This document shows positions 8,361 through 18,868 of a DNA stretch of 64,000 nt, piece after piece. The notes below the pieces were generated by a model that was given only the letters and a program-made list of their open reading frames with translations, was not told the DNA's origin and made no database searches. A program made the translations under genes and the position numbers. Position 1 is the first letter of the stretch, and the number at the start of each line of letters is the position of its first letter. Source of the stretch: Streptococcus sp. oral taxon 056 str. F0418 (GTDB lineage: Bacteria > Bacillota > Bacilli > Lactobacillales > Streptococcaceae); contig NZ_AFQU01000001.1 of NCBI RefSeq assembly GCF_000220065.1, positions 248,001 through 312,000 on the forward strand, written 5' to 3'.

Positions 8361-8993
8361 CTAAAATACAACTTTTGTACCATGGAGCTGGTTGACACCC
8401 AGCTTTTCTACAATTTCATTGCGATTTTCTGTTGTAATTCCGCCACCTGGTAAGATTTCGATTCGATCACCAGCGTAGTCCACCAGTTCTTTCAACCATC
8501 CAAAATGTTCTTGAATTGTCTCAGAAGCAGATCCTCCATGCGTCAAAATCCGCTTAACACCATGCTCAGCCAGCCAATCTAAAGTTGCAAATTGCTTATC
8601 TTTTGGAATGGCATCAAAAGCCATGTGAAAGACTATTTCTAATCCTTGCGATGCCGCTAACAAACGTTCTAGGTTTGCTTTGTCTAGCTCATTTTCTTTA
8701 GTCAGCAAACCGTAGACGAGACCTTGACTTCCTGCTTCACGAGCTTTTTTTAGATCTTCCAGCATAATCGACACTTCAAGATCACTATACACGAAGTCTC
8801 CGCCTCGTGGTCGAATCATGGTCATAACAGTTGTGTCATAGGACTTGGCCATCTCAACTGCAGCTTGAATAACGCCATAGCTAGGTGTCGTTCCGCCAAC
8901 TGTCAAATTATCACACAATTCAATGCGACGAGCACCTGCCTGCATAGCCTTTTCAAGCAAGGTCACATTTTCAGCACAAAATTCATATAACAT
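8361..8993 (-). CDS. cutC: CutC family protein
   Basis: This 210-residue TIM-barrel protein has the CutC landmarks ELCDNLTVGGTTPS (about 25-38), MIRPRGGDFVYSD (about 59-71) and a glycine-rich ILPGGGIT near the end. CutC was linked to copper tolerance in Escherichia coli, but direct copper handling is disputed, so the name describes the family more than a proven function. A TATAAT box on the minus strand at 9049-9044 lies about 50 bp before the ATG. No copper regulator or exporter is nearby. Confidence 0.9.
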   Translation of the reverse strand: MLYEFCAENVTLLEKAMQAGARRIELCDNLTVGGTTPSYGVIQAAVEMAKSYDTTVMTMIRPRGGDFVYSDLEVSIMLEDLKKAREAGSQGLVYGLLTKENELDKANLERLLAASQGLEIVFHMAFDAIPKDKQFATLDWLAEHGVKRILTHGGSASETIQEHFGWLKELVDYAGDRIEILPGGGITTENRNEIVEKLGVNQLHGTKVVF

Positions 8994-9201
8994 TTCTTGC
9001 TCCTTATGATGTAATATTTTCTGATTCTAATCCATTCTTGTTTATTATATCACAAATTATAAAAAGGAGTCATAATTTACACGAATCATTTGGCACTCAA
9101 AAGAGTGTTTTCCTTACTTAACCATTCTTTTAACCACAATTCTATAGAGACTTTTTTATCACTCTTTTTAATATGATAAGTGATATGATCGTGTTATCAA
9201 C

Positions 9202-9381
9202 AAAGAGGCTGGGACAAAAGTCCTAGCCTCTCAATTGTCTTTGGATTGTCGAGCAAGACGCAGTGGTTGAGTGGGCTCTACTACGCTGATTTCATCAGCT
9301 TTTACAGCCCTACTCAACTGTGCGGAGGTGGGACGACGAAATCGAATTCTAACGAATTACCGATTTCTGTCCCACTCTCTC
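9202..9381 (-). repeat. Intergenic structured repeat, copy 1 of 4
   Basis: This is a 180-bp element, read here on the minus strand as GTGGGACAGAAATCGG ... CCCAGCCTC. Three hairpins are visible: an outer GTGGGAC/GTCCCAC stem; a middle GTTGAGT.GGGCT/AGCCC.ACTCAAC stem with a nested GCTGAT/ATCAGC; and GAGGCT.GGAC/GTCC.AGCCTC followed by a short T run, which looks like a rho-independent terminator. It lies downstream of the YpmS-like gene. It sits in the 437-bp gap 8994-9430, whose left part holds the cutC promoter and a small CACTC/GAGTG hairpin at about 9095-9108. Confidence 0.85.
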
Positions 9382-9430
9382 TGTATCATGCAAGAAAGAT
9401 AAGCACGCTTTCTTCTTTTTGGTAAGCTAA

Positions 9431-10045
9431 TTATTGACCTAAAAGACCTGTGACACTCATCGTGAGTTTAACTTTCGCAGTATTATTCTGCACAGTGAGG
9501 CCTGTAATTTTAAACTGGGATTCGGGCAAAGCAACTAAAATAGTCTGTTGCTCTACTGCTAGATTGCTTGATTGTGTCTTGAGTTTCTCCTGTAACATAG
9601 ATGCTACAATTGATTTTGGCACTGGGAGATTTCCTAAACGAGCACTAGCAATATCAAAACGTAGCGTATTGTTATCATAAGCAATATAAAAACGCAAATC
9701 TAACTTACTACCTATACCTAAAATAGTAACAGGCAACTGAAGTCTCAGTTTATCCCCTTCTAAACTATAGGCACTTTCTAGCATCGTTTGGTTCTGATTT
9801 TCGGACACGAAAGACTTCAAAAGCTGATTAAACTGTTTATTATCAATCGTAAGCTCCGTATTAAGACCATTGTTTCCTAAGGCAGCGTTTTGCAAACCTG
9901 ACTCGACCATACTAGCTAAGCTTGTAGTTGCTTCTACATTTTTTAATGTTTCTGAAGGTTGAATGGATGATGGTACTAGAAAAATGATTAAACCAATCAC
10001 TAAAACAAAGAGAGCTAATACACTACGTTTTATTATTTTTTTCAT
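9431..10045 (-). CDS. Membrane-anchored YpmS-like protein (DUF2140)
   Basis: This 204-residue protein has a basic start and one membrane segment (about 7-26), followed by an extracellular domain. The order of an early helix, LTIDNKQFNQLL, and a chain of beta strands ending in VKLTMSVTGLLG resembles the YpmS/DUF2140 family, a group of extracytoplasmic proteins of unknown role. There is no lipobox cysteine, so it is probably anchored by its uncleaved N-terminal helix. It is monocistronic with repeat copy 1 behind it. Family assignment is moderate. Confidence 0.6.
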   Translation of the reverse strand: MKKIIKRSVLALFVLVIGLIIFLVPSSIQPSETLKNVEATTSLASMVESGLQNAALGNNGLNTELTIDNKQFNQLLKSFVSENQNQTMLESAYSLEGDKLRLQLPVTILGIGSKLDLRFYIAYDNNTLRFDIASARLGNLPVPKSIVASMLQEKLKTQSSNLAVEQQTILVALPESQFKITGLTVQNNTAKVKLTMSVTGLLGQ

Positions 10046-10220
10046 TTCATTCCTTTTCAGTTACAGGAAAATAGATAAATCTTACCTGTTTTTTATCATA
10101 ATACGTCTATTGTACCCTAATTCCTTATTACATTTGTAACAAAAAGATAACATTGCTATACGGAATCATAACAAATAGTCAAATGATTACGAAGAAATCA
10201 GAAAAGTCGTTTCCAATCCA

Positions 10221-11131
10221 TTATAAATCATCAGCAATCTTATTGATCTTGCGCAGACGATGATTCACACCACTCTTAGTCAAGGGATTACTAAGGTTAT
10301 CTGCCAACTGCTGAATTGAATAATCAGGATGGTTGATGCGGAGGTGGGCTACTTCTTGCAAATCAACAGGTAAATTCTCTAAACCGATCGTTTCCATAAT
10401 TTTCACAATGTTATTGATGGTCTTCATGCTAGCAGTCACCGTGCGAGCTATATTAGCTGTCTCCGCATTATTTGCTCGATTAAGGTCATTTCGAGTCTCT
10501 CGTAAAATTTTTACAGCTTCAAAATCCGCCATAGCTCCCATGGCACCAATCACAATCAAAAAGTCCATGATATCCTCAGCCCTTTGAAGATAGGTCACTG
10601 AGCCTTTTTTGCGCTCTATTACTTTTGCATCTAATAAAAATCGTTGCATTAAACTGGCTAAACCTTGAGCATGGTCCAAATAGACTGACACAATTTCAAG
10701 CTGATATTTTCCAGATTCAGGATCACGCATACTGCCATGCGATAAAAAAGCACCACGTAGGTATTCTCTTCCTGCTTCATCATCTGCCAGAATCGCATCA
10801 TCGATCCCTTCTTGAATTCCAAAAAATGAGTCTGCCAAATGCAAGTCAGACAAAATATTTTCTACCTTCTCATCTAAAAAACAGTATATACACGATTTTT
10901 TCGTAAATTAGTCTTCTGATGGTGGCGGATGTCAGACTTAACCTCATAAAAAGTTAGCAATAACTCGTAAATATGGCGAGCAATCTTAGCATTCTCGGTA
11001 GTGATGGACAAAGTTAATCCTTGAGCAGAAATCCCTAGATTCCCAGACATTTTCATTATTGCCGCTAGTTCATTCTTGCTCTTTATATCGAGTCCTAGCA
11101 GTTCTTCTTTTACTTTTACTGTGAAGCTCAT
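10221..11131 (-). pseudogene. whiA: WhiA, frameshifted at an A/T run
   Basis: WhiA is a conserved DNA-binding protein with an N-terminal LAGLIDADG-like domain and a C-terminal helix-turn-helix; it affects division and chromosome segregation in Firmicutes. The first 85 codons (11131-10874) end at a TAG just after RVYTVF. The rest (from [11 protein letters not shown] to [14 protein letters not shown]) is intact in another frame. Adding one T to the six-T run (minus strand, 10881-10876) restores a continuous protein of about 303 residues, the normal size. Its ATG overlaps the glmR stop by 4 nt. A true whiA loss is possible, but a miscounted homopolymer is likelier. Confidence 0.85.
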
Positions 11132-12102
11132 TTTCGTACCTGTATGTTTTTCATCAATTCATCAACTACTAGATTACCGTCATGGAAAGCTCCGCCATTT
11201 TCCAAACGTAGAAAATTCGAAGAAATAACTCGTGGAACTTGTGCTTGAAGGCCTTTAAAGTCATGTTCAACCTGTACTAAATATTCATCAAATTGATTGC
11301 TATTCATATATTCTTGAGGAACATTTTCAATATTAACGAGTACCGTATCGATAAACTTCTCCCCTAGATGACGGTGTAAAACTTCCACGTGATTAGCATC
11401 AGTAAAATGCTCTGTTTCTCCCCTTTGAGTCATGATATTGCAGACGTAAGCAATTTGCGCTTCTGTCTCAAGAAGTGCATGTCCAATTTCCTCAATAACC
11501 AGGTTTGGTAAAATAGAGGTAAACAAAGATCCAGGACCCAATACCACCATGTCGCTATCCAAGATTGTCTGAACAACCTTACGGCTAGCTTGAGGTTTCT
11601 GATCATCATAGGTATTCGTGACATAAACATGATCAATCATCCCCTTGTACCCTGCAATGTGACTCTCACCAATCACCTCAGCACCATCTGTAAAAACAGC
11701 ATGGAGAGTCAATGGACGATCGCTAGATGGATAAATTTTTCCAGTTGTATGGAAAAATTTTGTCAGAATTTGCATGGCGTTGTAGGTCGAACCCTGCATT
11801 TCTGAAATTCCTGCAATAATGAGATTCCCCAGAGGATGACCTGCTAAGGGACCATCTTCATCTGCAAAGCGATACTGAAAAACACGTTCATAAAACTTTG
11901 GCATATCAGATAAGGCAACAAGGACATTTCGAAGATCCCCAGGAGGTGTTAGTTGCATATTTTTTCGCAATTCACCTGAACTACCTCCATCATCAGCAAC
12001 TGTTACGATTGCTGAAATATCAACATCTTTTTTGCGTAAACTATCCAAAATGACAGAAATTCCTGTCCCACCGCCGATAACAGCTATTTTAGGCTTTCTC
12101 AT
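11128..12102 (-). CDS. glmR: Gluconeogenesis factor family protein GlmR/YvcK
   Basis: The 324-residue protein begins with the nucleotide-sugar binding loop [10 protein letters not shown] and continues with [13 protein letters not shown] and PPGDLRN, all diagnostic of the YvcK/CofD-like family. In Bacillus subtilis GlmR binds UDP-GlcNAc and stimulates GlmS, linking central carbon metabolism to wall synthesis. It overlaps rapZ and whiA by 4 nt at each end, which indicates tight translational coupling in the conserved rapZ-glmR-whiA operon. Confidence 0.92.
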   Translation of the reverse strand: MRKPKIAVIGGGTGISVILDSLRKKDVDISAIVTVADDGGSSGELRKNMQLTPPGDLRNVLVALSDMPKFYERVFQYRFADEDGPLAGHPLGNLIIAGISEMQGSTYNAMQILTKFFHTTGKIYPSSDRPLTLHAVFTDGAEVIGESHIAGYKGMIDHVYVTNTYDDQKPQASRKVVQTILDSDMVVLGPGSLFTSILPNLVIEEIGHALLETEAQIAYVCNIMTQRGETEHFTDANHVEVLHRHLGEKFIDTVLVNIENVPQEYMNSNQFDEYLVQVEHDFKGLQAQVPRVISSNFLRLENGGAFHDGNLVVDELMKNIQVRK

Positions 12103-12989
12103 GAACGATTTACCGTCTCCTTTCTGCGGTCTTTATCTCGGTGACTATTATTAACCAACCAATTCTTAGACAAATCATCTGACAAACGTTTGGCGAAAGC
12201 AACACTTCTATGCTGCCCACCTGTACAACCTACTGCGATCGTTAAAACAGATTTGCCTTCCTTTTGGTAGCCTGGTAATATGGGCTCAATCAACCCTAGT
12301 AAGTGTTGATAAAATTCTTCTGATTCGGGATGATTCATGACATAGTCAAACACAGGCTGATCAAGACCGGTTTGATTTCTCAGTTCTACTTGATAATATG
12401 GGTTTGGTAAAAATCGTACATCAAAAACAAGATCGGCATCAAGTGGCAAACCATATTTAAAACCAAAACTCATCACCTCAATTCGAAATGATTGCTGGTC
12501 ATGCTGATCAGAAAATTGATCTGAGATTGTCTTGCGAAGTTCCCGTGGTGTTAATTCTGTTGTATCTACAACATTTTGGCTTAGATTTTTTAGTGGCGCA
12601 AGCAACTCACGCTCTAGCTTAATACCATCTAAAATACGACCATCTGCTGCCAAAGGATGACTTCTGCGAGTTTCTTTGTAGCGCGCTACCAATTCTTTAT
12701 CTGCTGCATCCAAAAAGAGAATCTTAAAGTCAATTTCTTCATTATTTTCAACCTGATCCAAAACATTTTGAATCTCTGCAAAAAAGGAACGGCTACGCAT
12801 ATCTACGACTAAAGCAAGTTTATCAATATCTTTTGCCGTTTCTAGTAACTTCAGAAATTTTGGTACCAGAGTTGGCGGGATATTATCGATCGTAAAATAT
12901 CCCAAATCCTCGAAAGATTGAATGGCAACTGTTTTTCCAGCACCACTCATACCTGTAACAATCACCAAATGAATTTGTTTTTCTAGCAT
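12099..12989 (-). CDS. rapZ: RNase adapter / nucleotide-binding protein RapZ (YvcJ)
   Basis: This 296-residue protein has Walker A GMSGAGKT at about 13-20 and the C-terminal [13 protein letters not shown] motif of the RapZ/YvcJ family. In E. coli RapZ directs RNase E to the GlmZ RNA and binds GlcN6P; in Gram-positives it hydrolyses nucleotides and affects competence gene expression. It heads the rapZ-glmR-whiA operon. A GGAGGGGG stretch just before the ATG is a strong ribosome site. Confidence 0.92.
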   Translation of the reverse strand: MLEKQIHLVIVTGMSGAGKTVAIQSFEDLGYFTIDNIPPTLVPKFLKLLETAKDIDKLALVVDMRSRSFFAEIQNVLDQVENNEEIDFKILFLDAADKELVARYKETRRSHPLAADGRILDGIKLERELLAPLKNLSQNVVDTTELTPRELRKTISDQFSDQHDQQSFRIEVMSFGFKYGLPLDADLVFDVRFLPNPYYQVELRNQTGLDQPVFDYVMNHPESEEFYQHLLGLIEPILPGYQKEGKSVLTIAVGCTGGQHRSVAFAKRLSDDLSKNWLVNNSHRDKDRRKETVNRS

Positions 12990-13013
12990 CGTCCCCCTCC
13001 TTCTACTAGATGA

Positions 13014-13409
13014 TTATCGAGTGAGTTTCACAACAACTTCAATCTCAATCTTGACATTCTTCGGTAAGTGAGCAACTTCTACAGTAAATCGATTAGGAAA
13101 TAACTTGGAGAAAAAGGGTTGATAAAACTCACTAAAAGCGGCAAAATCCCCCTCATTGCTAAAGGAACAGGTGGCTTTAACAACATGATCAAAGTTAGTC
13201 CCAGCTTCTTCTAAAAAAGCACTGATATTAGAAAGCACTTGTTTAATCTGCTCTTCGACCATTGCCCCAACAATTTCACCTGTTTTTGAATAATGCGGGA
13301 TTTGTCCACTAGCAAACAAAAGGTCTCCTACTATTTTTCCCTGTATTTGTATGTCGGAATCTATTTTTTTTGACGCCTTATCCATATCCGTAATCTCTGT
13401 CATCATCAT
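13014..13409 (-). CDS. RidA family enamine/imine deaminase
   Basis: This 131-residue protein of the YjgF/YER057c/UK114 family contains GDLLFASGQIP, a VVKATCSF strand, and a C-terminal PNRFTVEVAHLPKNVKIEIEVV block whose Arg is the residue that binds the substrate carboxylate in RidA. RidA clears reactive 2-aminoacrylate and related enamines made by PLP enzymes. It lies 24 bp upstream of rapZ on the same strand and may be cotranscribed. The ATG is preceded by AAGGAGG; three successive Met codons leave the exact start uncertain by two residues. Confidence 0.88.
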   Translation of the reverse strand: MMMTEITDMDKASKKIDSDIQIQGKIVGDLLFASGQIPHYSKTGEIVGAMVEEQIKQVLSNISAFLEEAGTNFDHVVKATCSFSNEGDFAAFSEFYQPFFSKLFPNRFTVEVAHLPKNVKIEIEVVVKLTR

Positions 13410-13477
13410 TCCTCCTTATTTTCTTTAATTATATCATAAAGAGGATAATGACGTTGCAATATCCCCTTTTTAATTTG

Positions 13478-13744
13478 TTAATATAGGCTACACCATGCTA
13501 AGAATAATGCTATCATGATCCCAAATAACCAAGCTAATTTAAAATACCATTTTTTCGTTTTATGATGAAACTGCTTCGCTGCTAGATAGGCTCCAAAGCC
13601 TCCTCCTAGTAGGGTTACAGTTAATAGCAAACTTTCAGATGTCCGAAATTGCTTTTTGATTGCTTTTTTCTTATCTCGGGCATAAAGGATATAGGCTATT
13701 ATGTTACTTAGCAAAAGATAAAGACAGATCATTTTTTGAAACAT
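13478..13744 (-). CDS. DUF1294 small membrane protein
   Basis: This 88-residue protein has three hydrophobic stretches (about 3-20, 40-58 and 68-86). The family-typical core is YARDKKKAIKKQFRTSE, then LLGGGFGAYLAAKQFHHKTKK. DUF1294 proteins are small membrane proteins of unknown function that are often also fused to cold-shock domains. A GAGGGAGA ribosome site precedes the ATG. It is probably cotranscribed with the DUF1275 gene 41 bp upstream. Confidence 0.8.
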   Translation of the reverse strand: MFQKMICLYLLLSNIIAYILYARDKKKAIKKQFRTSESLLLTVTLLGGGFGAYLAAKQFHHKTKKWYFKLAWLFGIMIALFLAWCSLY

Positions 13745-13785
13745 TATCTCTCCCTCTTAAATCACCTCAAATTTTTCAGTAAGCC

Positions 13786-14457
13786 TTAAGTTCTATGCAA
13801 GTATTGTGTCATTCTAAATATAAGAAAAGCACTCAAAATCAAAGCAACTAACCAAATCGTTTGTAACATCCAAAATTGAATTAAATAAGTCGAAACAATA
13901 GCGCCTGTCACAAAGCTACCTAGTAACGCAATGAAAAACAAACCTTCTTGTAAATAAGAATCTTGCTTGGACCGGACATATGTCCCAAAAGCAACCATCG
14001 TTTTTTTTATATTGCCAGTCATAAAGGAGTTATTATAGGCGATACCATCCACTTCTCCAAAAGTTGTCGCTACTAAGCCCATACAAAATCCCAGCGGAGG
14101 GACAATATAAAGGTTTGAGACACTTACTGGTAAAAAGCCGACCAATGTACAAACTAAGATCAAAGGAGCAATGCTTGATAAACGCCACCAAGATTTCTCA
14201 AAGTGCTTTTGAAAAATGGTCATCAAGAAAATCCCTAGCATAAAAGCGAGCATCGTAGCTAATTTGACCTCTATTTCTCTTGTTTCATGATCAATCAACT
14301 CAACAGATAAAAATACAACATTTCCAGTCTGTCCTGCAACTAAAGTGCCTCCTCGCTCAATAAATGTATAAGCATCTACAAATCCTGCGCAAAAAGTTAG
14401 TAAACATGCAAAAAATTTCGATCGAGAATGAAATTCTCTTTTTACAATATTTCTCAT
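13786..14457 (-). CDS. YoaK/DUF1275 family membrane protein
   Basis: This 223-residue membrane protein has about six helices and the conserved FCAGFVDAYTFIERGGTLVA and TGNVVFLSVEL patterns, and later a second MTGNIKKTMVAF. This duplicated TGN motif defines DUF1275 (YoaK family). Function is unknown, and a transporter-like role is only inferred from topology. The start is less certain because no strong ribosome site lies directly upstream. Confidence 0.82.
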   Translation of the reverse strand: MRNIVKREFHSRSKFFACLLTFCAGFVDAYTFIERGGTLVAGQTGNVVFLSVELIDHETREIEVKLATMLAFMLGIFLMTIFQKHFEKSWWRLSSIAPLILVCTLVGFLPVSVSNLYIVPPLGFCMGLVATTFGEVDGIAYNNSFMTGNIKKTMVAFGTYVRSKQDSYLQEGLFFIALLGSFVTGAIVSTYLIQFWMLQTIWLVALILSAFLIFRMTQYLHRT

Positions 14458-14466
14458 TTGAACGCT

Positions 14467-14489
14467 AAAAGTCTAGCTACTTACTAGAC
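14467..14489 (-). terminator. Hairpin after udk
   Basis: AGTCTAG and CTAGACT form a perfect 7-bp stem with a 7-nt loop between udk and the DUF1275 gene. On the minus strand it is followed only by a short TTTT, so it may be a weak terminator or an attenuator. Confidence 0.45.
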
Positions 14490-14499
14490 TTCCTCCTCA

Positions 14500-15132
14500 T
14501 TAATTTCTAGCTTCTTCTAAGATTTTTTCGATCTTAGTAGTGATTAGGTCAATGGCAACTTTGTTTGAAGCACCCTCAGGAATGATGACATCAGCATAGC
14601 GCTTAGTTGGCTCAATAAATTGATGATACATGGGCTTTACTACACCTAAATATTGCTCAATGACACTATCTAGACTACGACCACGCTCTTCCATATCACG
14701 CTTAATACGACGGATAATCCGAACATCATCATCCGTGTCCACAAAAATCTTGATATCCATCAAATCACGCAAACGCTGATCTTCTAAGACCAAAATACCT
14801 TCTACGATAAAGACGTCTTGTGGCTCTTGACGATAAGTTGTATTACTGCGAGTGTGCTCTGTATAATCATATGTTGGAATATCTACTGGACGGCCAGCTA
14901 AAAGTTCTTTGATCTGCTCAATCATCAAGTCTGTATCAAAAGCAAACGGGTGATCATAATTTGTTTTAATCCGTTCTTCAAAAGTCAGGTGGGACTGATC
15001 CTTATAGTAAGAATCGTGCTCAATCATAGCGATCTTTTCATTTGGGAAATTGGACAAAATCGCTCTTGAAACACTGGTTTTCCCACCACCAGATCCTCCG
15101 GTAACTCCAATAATAATAGGTCTGTTTTGCAT
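14500..15132 (-). CDS. udk: Uridine kinase
   Basis: This 210-residue P-loop kinase phosphorylates uridine and cytidine in pyrimidine salvage. It shows [13 protein letters not shown] (Walker A), [17 protein letters not shown] and [10 protein letters not shown], all typical of Udk. I chose the ATG at 15132 rather than an in-frame TTG four codons upstream because GGAG lies 6 nt before this ATG. It is divergent from the oxidoreductase gene. Confidence 0.95.
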   Translation of the reverse strand: MQNRPIIIGVTGGSGGGKTSVSRAILSNFPNEKIAMIEHDSYYKDQSHLTFEERIKTNYDHPFAFDTDLMIEQIKELLAGRPVDIPTYDYTEHTRSNTTYRQEPQDVFIVEGILVLEDQRLRDLMDIKIFVDTDDDVRIIRRIKRDMEERGRSLDSVIEQYLGVVKPMYHQFIEPTKRYADVIIPEGASNKVAIDLITTKIEKILEEARN

Positions 15133-15234
15133 TTCTTGCTCCAATATTTTTAATCTTATCTATTTTACACCAAATCATGGTATAATGAAAGGGCTAATCA
15201 GTAAAAAATAGAGAGATTTTTAAAGGAGGGAAGC

Positions 15235-17292
15235 ATGTTAAAATTAGGTATTATTGGAACAGGACAGATTTCCCATGAGTTTATCAAGGCCGCTAAGCTC
15301 AGTGGTTCTTATCAGTTACAAGCAGTCTTGTCTCGCAGTTTAACATCTGCACAAACATTTGCTAAGCCATATCAAGATGTGAAACTATACACAGATTTAG
15401 CAGCATTTCTTGATAGTCCACTTGATATTGTCTATATTGCAAGCCCTAATTCCTTGCATTTCCAACATGCCAAGCAAACGATTCTAGCTGGAAAAAATGC
15501 TATCATTGAAAAACCCGCTGTGTCACGACCAGAACAATGGCAAGAACTGATAGATCTTTCTATCAAACACAATGTTTTTATTTTCGAAGCTGCTCGTAAC
15601 TATCATGAAGTAGCCTTTGATTCTATCCGTCAATTTCTAGCAGACAAAACAATTTGGGGAGCCTACTTCACATTTGCTAAATATTCTTCTAAAATGAAAG
15701 CTTTGCTATCAGGAGAAGAGCCTAATGTCTTTTCAGCAAGGTTTTCTGGTGGTGCTTTGATGGATCTAGGTATCTATCCGATTTATGCAGCTCATACTCT
15801 TTTTGGTACTCCAAAAGCTACTACTTATAAGGCATATCAATTAGAAAATACGATAGACTTAAATGGCCATGGAAGCTTGATCTATCCTAACTTTCAAGTT
15901 GGCATTCTCACTGGAAAAAACATCAACAGCCATCTACCTTCTGAGATTTATACAGACCAAGGAACCTTGACTTTAAACAGCATTGAATCTATCAAATCTG
16001 CTGTTTTTTGTAGCCTTGATGGTGAGGAAACTATTCTACCAATCCAGCCTGCACAACATCCTATGCTAGAGGAAGCACAAGCATTTGCCCATATTTTATC
16101 TAGCAAGAATCGACTTCTTTATGAGAAATGGCTCGATACAGCTAAGAATGTCCACGAAAACTTATTTGCCATGCGTCAGGATGCTGGCATTAGATTTGAG
16201 GTTGATGATGATAAAAAACACTTTCCTAATCCTTGGAAGAATACATTAGAAGAACTCGGATTTACCACCTTCACAACTATCCAAGAAAAGATTTTTGAAC
16301 CAATTTCTAACGGAGATACTGTCTTGGGAATTAGCCCAACTGGTACAGGGAAAACACTAGCTTATCTCTTTCCCAGCTTGCTCAAGCTCCAACCTAAAAA
16401 AGCTCAGCAACTGCTAATTTTAGCGCCCAATACAGAACTAGCTGGTCAAATTTTTGAGGTCTGCAAGATTTGGGCAGAGCCTTTAGGACTTACAGCTCAA
16501 CTCTTCATTTCAGGCTCTAGTCAGAAACGGCAGATTGAGCGTCTCAAAAAAGGACCAGAAATTATCATCGGTACACCAGGACGTATTTTTGAATTGGTTA
16601 AACTCAAGAAAATTAAGATGATGAACATCGAAACAATTATTCTTGATGAATTTGATCAATTGCTCAGTGATTCTCAATATCACTTTGTCGATAAAATCAC
16701 TCGCTATGCGCCTCGAAGCCACCAGCTGGTATATATGAGCGCAACCGCTAAGTTTGACCACAATAAGATTGCTGAAAATACCTTAGCAATCAACATTGAC
16801 GACCAAGTTTTGGATAACATCCAGCATTTTTACATACAAGTCGAAAAACGTGATAAGGTAGAGTTACTCCGTAAGTTATCTAATGTTGCAGATTTCCGTG
16901 GGCTAGTCTTTTTCAATGCTCTGTCTGACCTAGGAAGCGCTGAGGAAAAACTCCAATATCGTGAAGCCAATGCAGTTTCTCTGGCTAGCGACGTCAACGT
17001 TAAGTTCCGCAAGGTTATCCTGGATAAGTTCAAGGAACATCAGATTACTCTCTTGCTAGCCACTGACTTGGTTGCTCGTGGCATAGATATTGACTCGCTA
17101 GAATGCGTCGTCAATTATGAGCTTCCGCGCGATTTAGAAACCTACACCCATCGCTCTGGCCGAACCGGTCGCATGGGTAAGGAAGGTAGCGTCATCACTT
17201 TTATAAGCCATCCGGAAGAACTGAAAACACTTAAAAAATATGCCTCGGTTCGTGAAATTATCCTAAAAAATCAAGAATTATACGTGAACTAA
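15235..17292 (+). CDS. Gfo/Idh/MocA oxidoreductase and DEAD-box RNA helicase read as one frame
   Basis: As written the frame encodes 685 residues. Residues 1-325 are a Gfo/Idh/MocA dehydrogenase (LGIIGTGQI Rossmann loop, EKPAVS). Residues 326-685 are a DEAD-box helicase: Q-motif region TTIQEKIFEP, GISPTGTGKT, a DEFD variant of DEAD, SATAKF, ARGIDI and HRSGRTGR. The junction is a six-A run (16213-16218). One more A would end the oxidoreductase at about 331 residues (TAA near 16229). It would also open the helicase at the ATG at 16208, with GAGG 6 nt upstream, giving 361 residues. Both are normal family sizes, so two overlapping genes are likelier than a fusion. An extended -10 (TGGTATAAT) and AAGGAGGG serve the start. 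Confidence 0.85.
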   Translation: MLKLGIIGTGQISHEFIKAAKLSGSYQLQAVLSRSLTSAQTFAKPYQDVKLYTDLAAFLDSPLDIVYIASPNSLHFQHAKQTILAGKNAIIEKPAVSRPEQWQELIDLSIKHNVFIFEAARNYHEVAFDSIRQFLADKTIWGAYFTFAKYSSKMKALLSGEEPNVFSARFSGGALMDLGIYPIYAAHTLFGTPKATTYKAYQLENTIDLNGHGSLIYPNFQVGILTGKNINSHLPSEIYTDQGTLTLNSIESIKSAVFCSLDGEETILPIQPAQHPMLEEAQAFAHILSSKNRLLYEKWLDTAKNVHENLFAMRQDAGIRFEVDDDKKHFPNPWKNTLEELGFTTFTTIQEKIFEPISNGDTVLGISPTGTGKTLAYLFPSLLKLQPKKAQQLLILAPNTELAGQIFEVCKIWAEPLGLTAQLFISGSSQKRQIERLKKGPEIIIGTPGRIFELVKLKKIKMMNIETIILDEFDQLLSDSQYHFVDKITRYAPRSHQLVYMSATAKFDHNKIAENTLAINIDDQVLDNIQHFYIQVEKRDKVELLRKLSNVADFRGLVFFNALSDLGSAEEKLQYREANAVSLASDVNVKFRKVILDKFKEHQITLLLATDLVARGIDIDSLECVVNYELPRDLETYTHRSGRTGRMGKEGSVITFISHPEELKTLKKYASVREIILKNQELYVN

Positions 17293-17472
17293 AGAGAGTG
17301 GGACAGAAATCGGTAATTCGTTAGAATTCGATTTCGTCGTCCCACCTCCGCACAGTTGAGTTGGGCTGTAAAAGCTGATGAAATCAGCGTAGTAGAGCCC
17401 ACTCAACCACTGCGTCTTGCTCGACAATCCAAAGACAATTGAGAGGCTAGGACTTTTGTCCCAGCCTCTTTT
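17293..17472 (+). repeat. Intergenic structured repeat, copy 2 of 4
   Basis: This is the same element as copy 1 in the opposite orientation. It begins directly after the helicase stop codon and runs into the stop codon of the convergent pgdA, so it fills the gap exactly. Its final GAGGCT/AGCCTC hairpin plus TTTTT and its first GTGGGAC/GTCCCAC hairpin can end the two convergent transcripts. Confidence 0.88.
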
Positions 17473-18868
17473 TAGTTTCTACTATAATAAATCTGATGTG
17501 TCTGTAATCGGCCTTCCAACAATTCATCAACTGTTACCAATGTATACCCTTTTTCTTGCAAGTACTGGAGTACACTTGGTAGTGCATCAATACTGGTCTG
17601 ATGTATATCATGCATAAGGATAATAGAGCCAGGCTTTGTCTTTGCAATTTCCTGCATGATAGACTTGGTATTGCGGCTCTTCCAATCCAAGCTGTCAACA
17701 TCCCACATAATAAAAGATTGATCAATTACTTTTTGAATCGTTTGATTGATAGCACCGTAAGGAGGTCGCGTAATCATCGGTTTGATTCCCACTACATTAT
17801 AAATAGCAGTTTGCGTATCAAAAATTTCTTTCTTAACAGTTTCTATTGGGAGCTTGGTCAAAACTGGGTGGTCCCATGTATGCAGGCCAATCTGGTGACC
17901 TTCTTGTTTTACACGCTTAATAATAGCTTCGTTGCCAGCAACATTTTGTCCCACCATAAAGAAGGTCGCCTTGACACCGTATTTTTTTAATATATCCAAA
18001 GCCTGTGGTGTTGTTTTAGCATCTGGTCCGTCATCAAAGGTTAAGGCCACCATTTTTTCATGACGTTTTTCTTGAAAGCTTTGATACGACTCCAAGTCTA
18101 CTCCTGTCAGATAATTCGCATTGATCTGACTATAAAGGCTAGACAAAGGAACATCAATATTAGTTAGTCCTTGTAGCTCTTTAGACAGTCTGATAGAAAA
18201 GTGACTATTTTCATAGCGGAAAGACCACTGACTCAAGTCCGATTCTTTCAATTTAGTTAAAATTTCTGTTTGATCCACCTCATTTACTTGACGAAAAGTC
18301 AGCAATCCTGCTATGACATTGAGGAAGATTTCCTTGGTTACGTCTGCGTTTTGAAAAAGCTTATCTAATGTGAAAAAGTTACCGTCTTGATCAATATAGC
18401 TAGTAGCAATCTGACTTGCTTCTCCTTTGTGGATCTTCATATTTTTGATTTGGTAATCGTCGCGATTGACTTGTACTTCTCTTATATCTTTCAGGCTTGT
18501 CTCTTTTTCTTCTGCGTAATAAAAGGTCAGTTGCTCAATCTTAGCATCTTTTGTCTGACTCGCTTTAATGGTCTGGATATTCTCATCTATTTGTTTCTTA
18601 ACCGACGTTATGACCTGGCCGTTTCTCAGGGGATAAAAAACTTCGACATAGTGACTACCGATCTTTTTTTGCTGTTTTTCCGTATTAGCAGCATGCTTTT
18701 TTCCTCTTTTGCAATAAAATTCTCAATTTTTTCTTGCAATTCTTTTTCTTGCAACATAGAGTATACTTTTAAAGCACCAAAGGACAGCGCACTGATTAGC
18801 AGTAGGCCCAGCAAAAATGGGAGAAAAAATTTTGATTTTTTATGTCTTCTTTTATTCAGTCTTTTCAT
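17472..18868 (-). pseudogene. pgdA: Polysaccharide (peptidoglycan N-acetylglucosamine) deacetylase, frameshifted
   Basis: The 3' part (322 residues, from 18440) carries the five NodB motifs: TFDDGPDAKTT, HTWDHP, RPPYG, DVDSLDW and LMHDIH. This is a metal-dependent deacetylase that protects the wall from lysozyme. The 5' part (from 18868) encodes a basic tail and a membrane anchor (about 14-34), then shifts frame at a six-A run (minus strand, 18702-18697). One more A gives IAKEEKKHAANTEK and a continuous protein of about 465 residues, the size of streptococcal PgdA. The gene is probably intact in the organism, with the shift due to a miscounted run. Confidence 0.82.
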
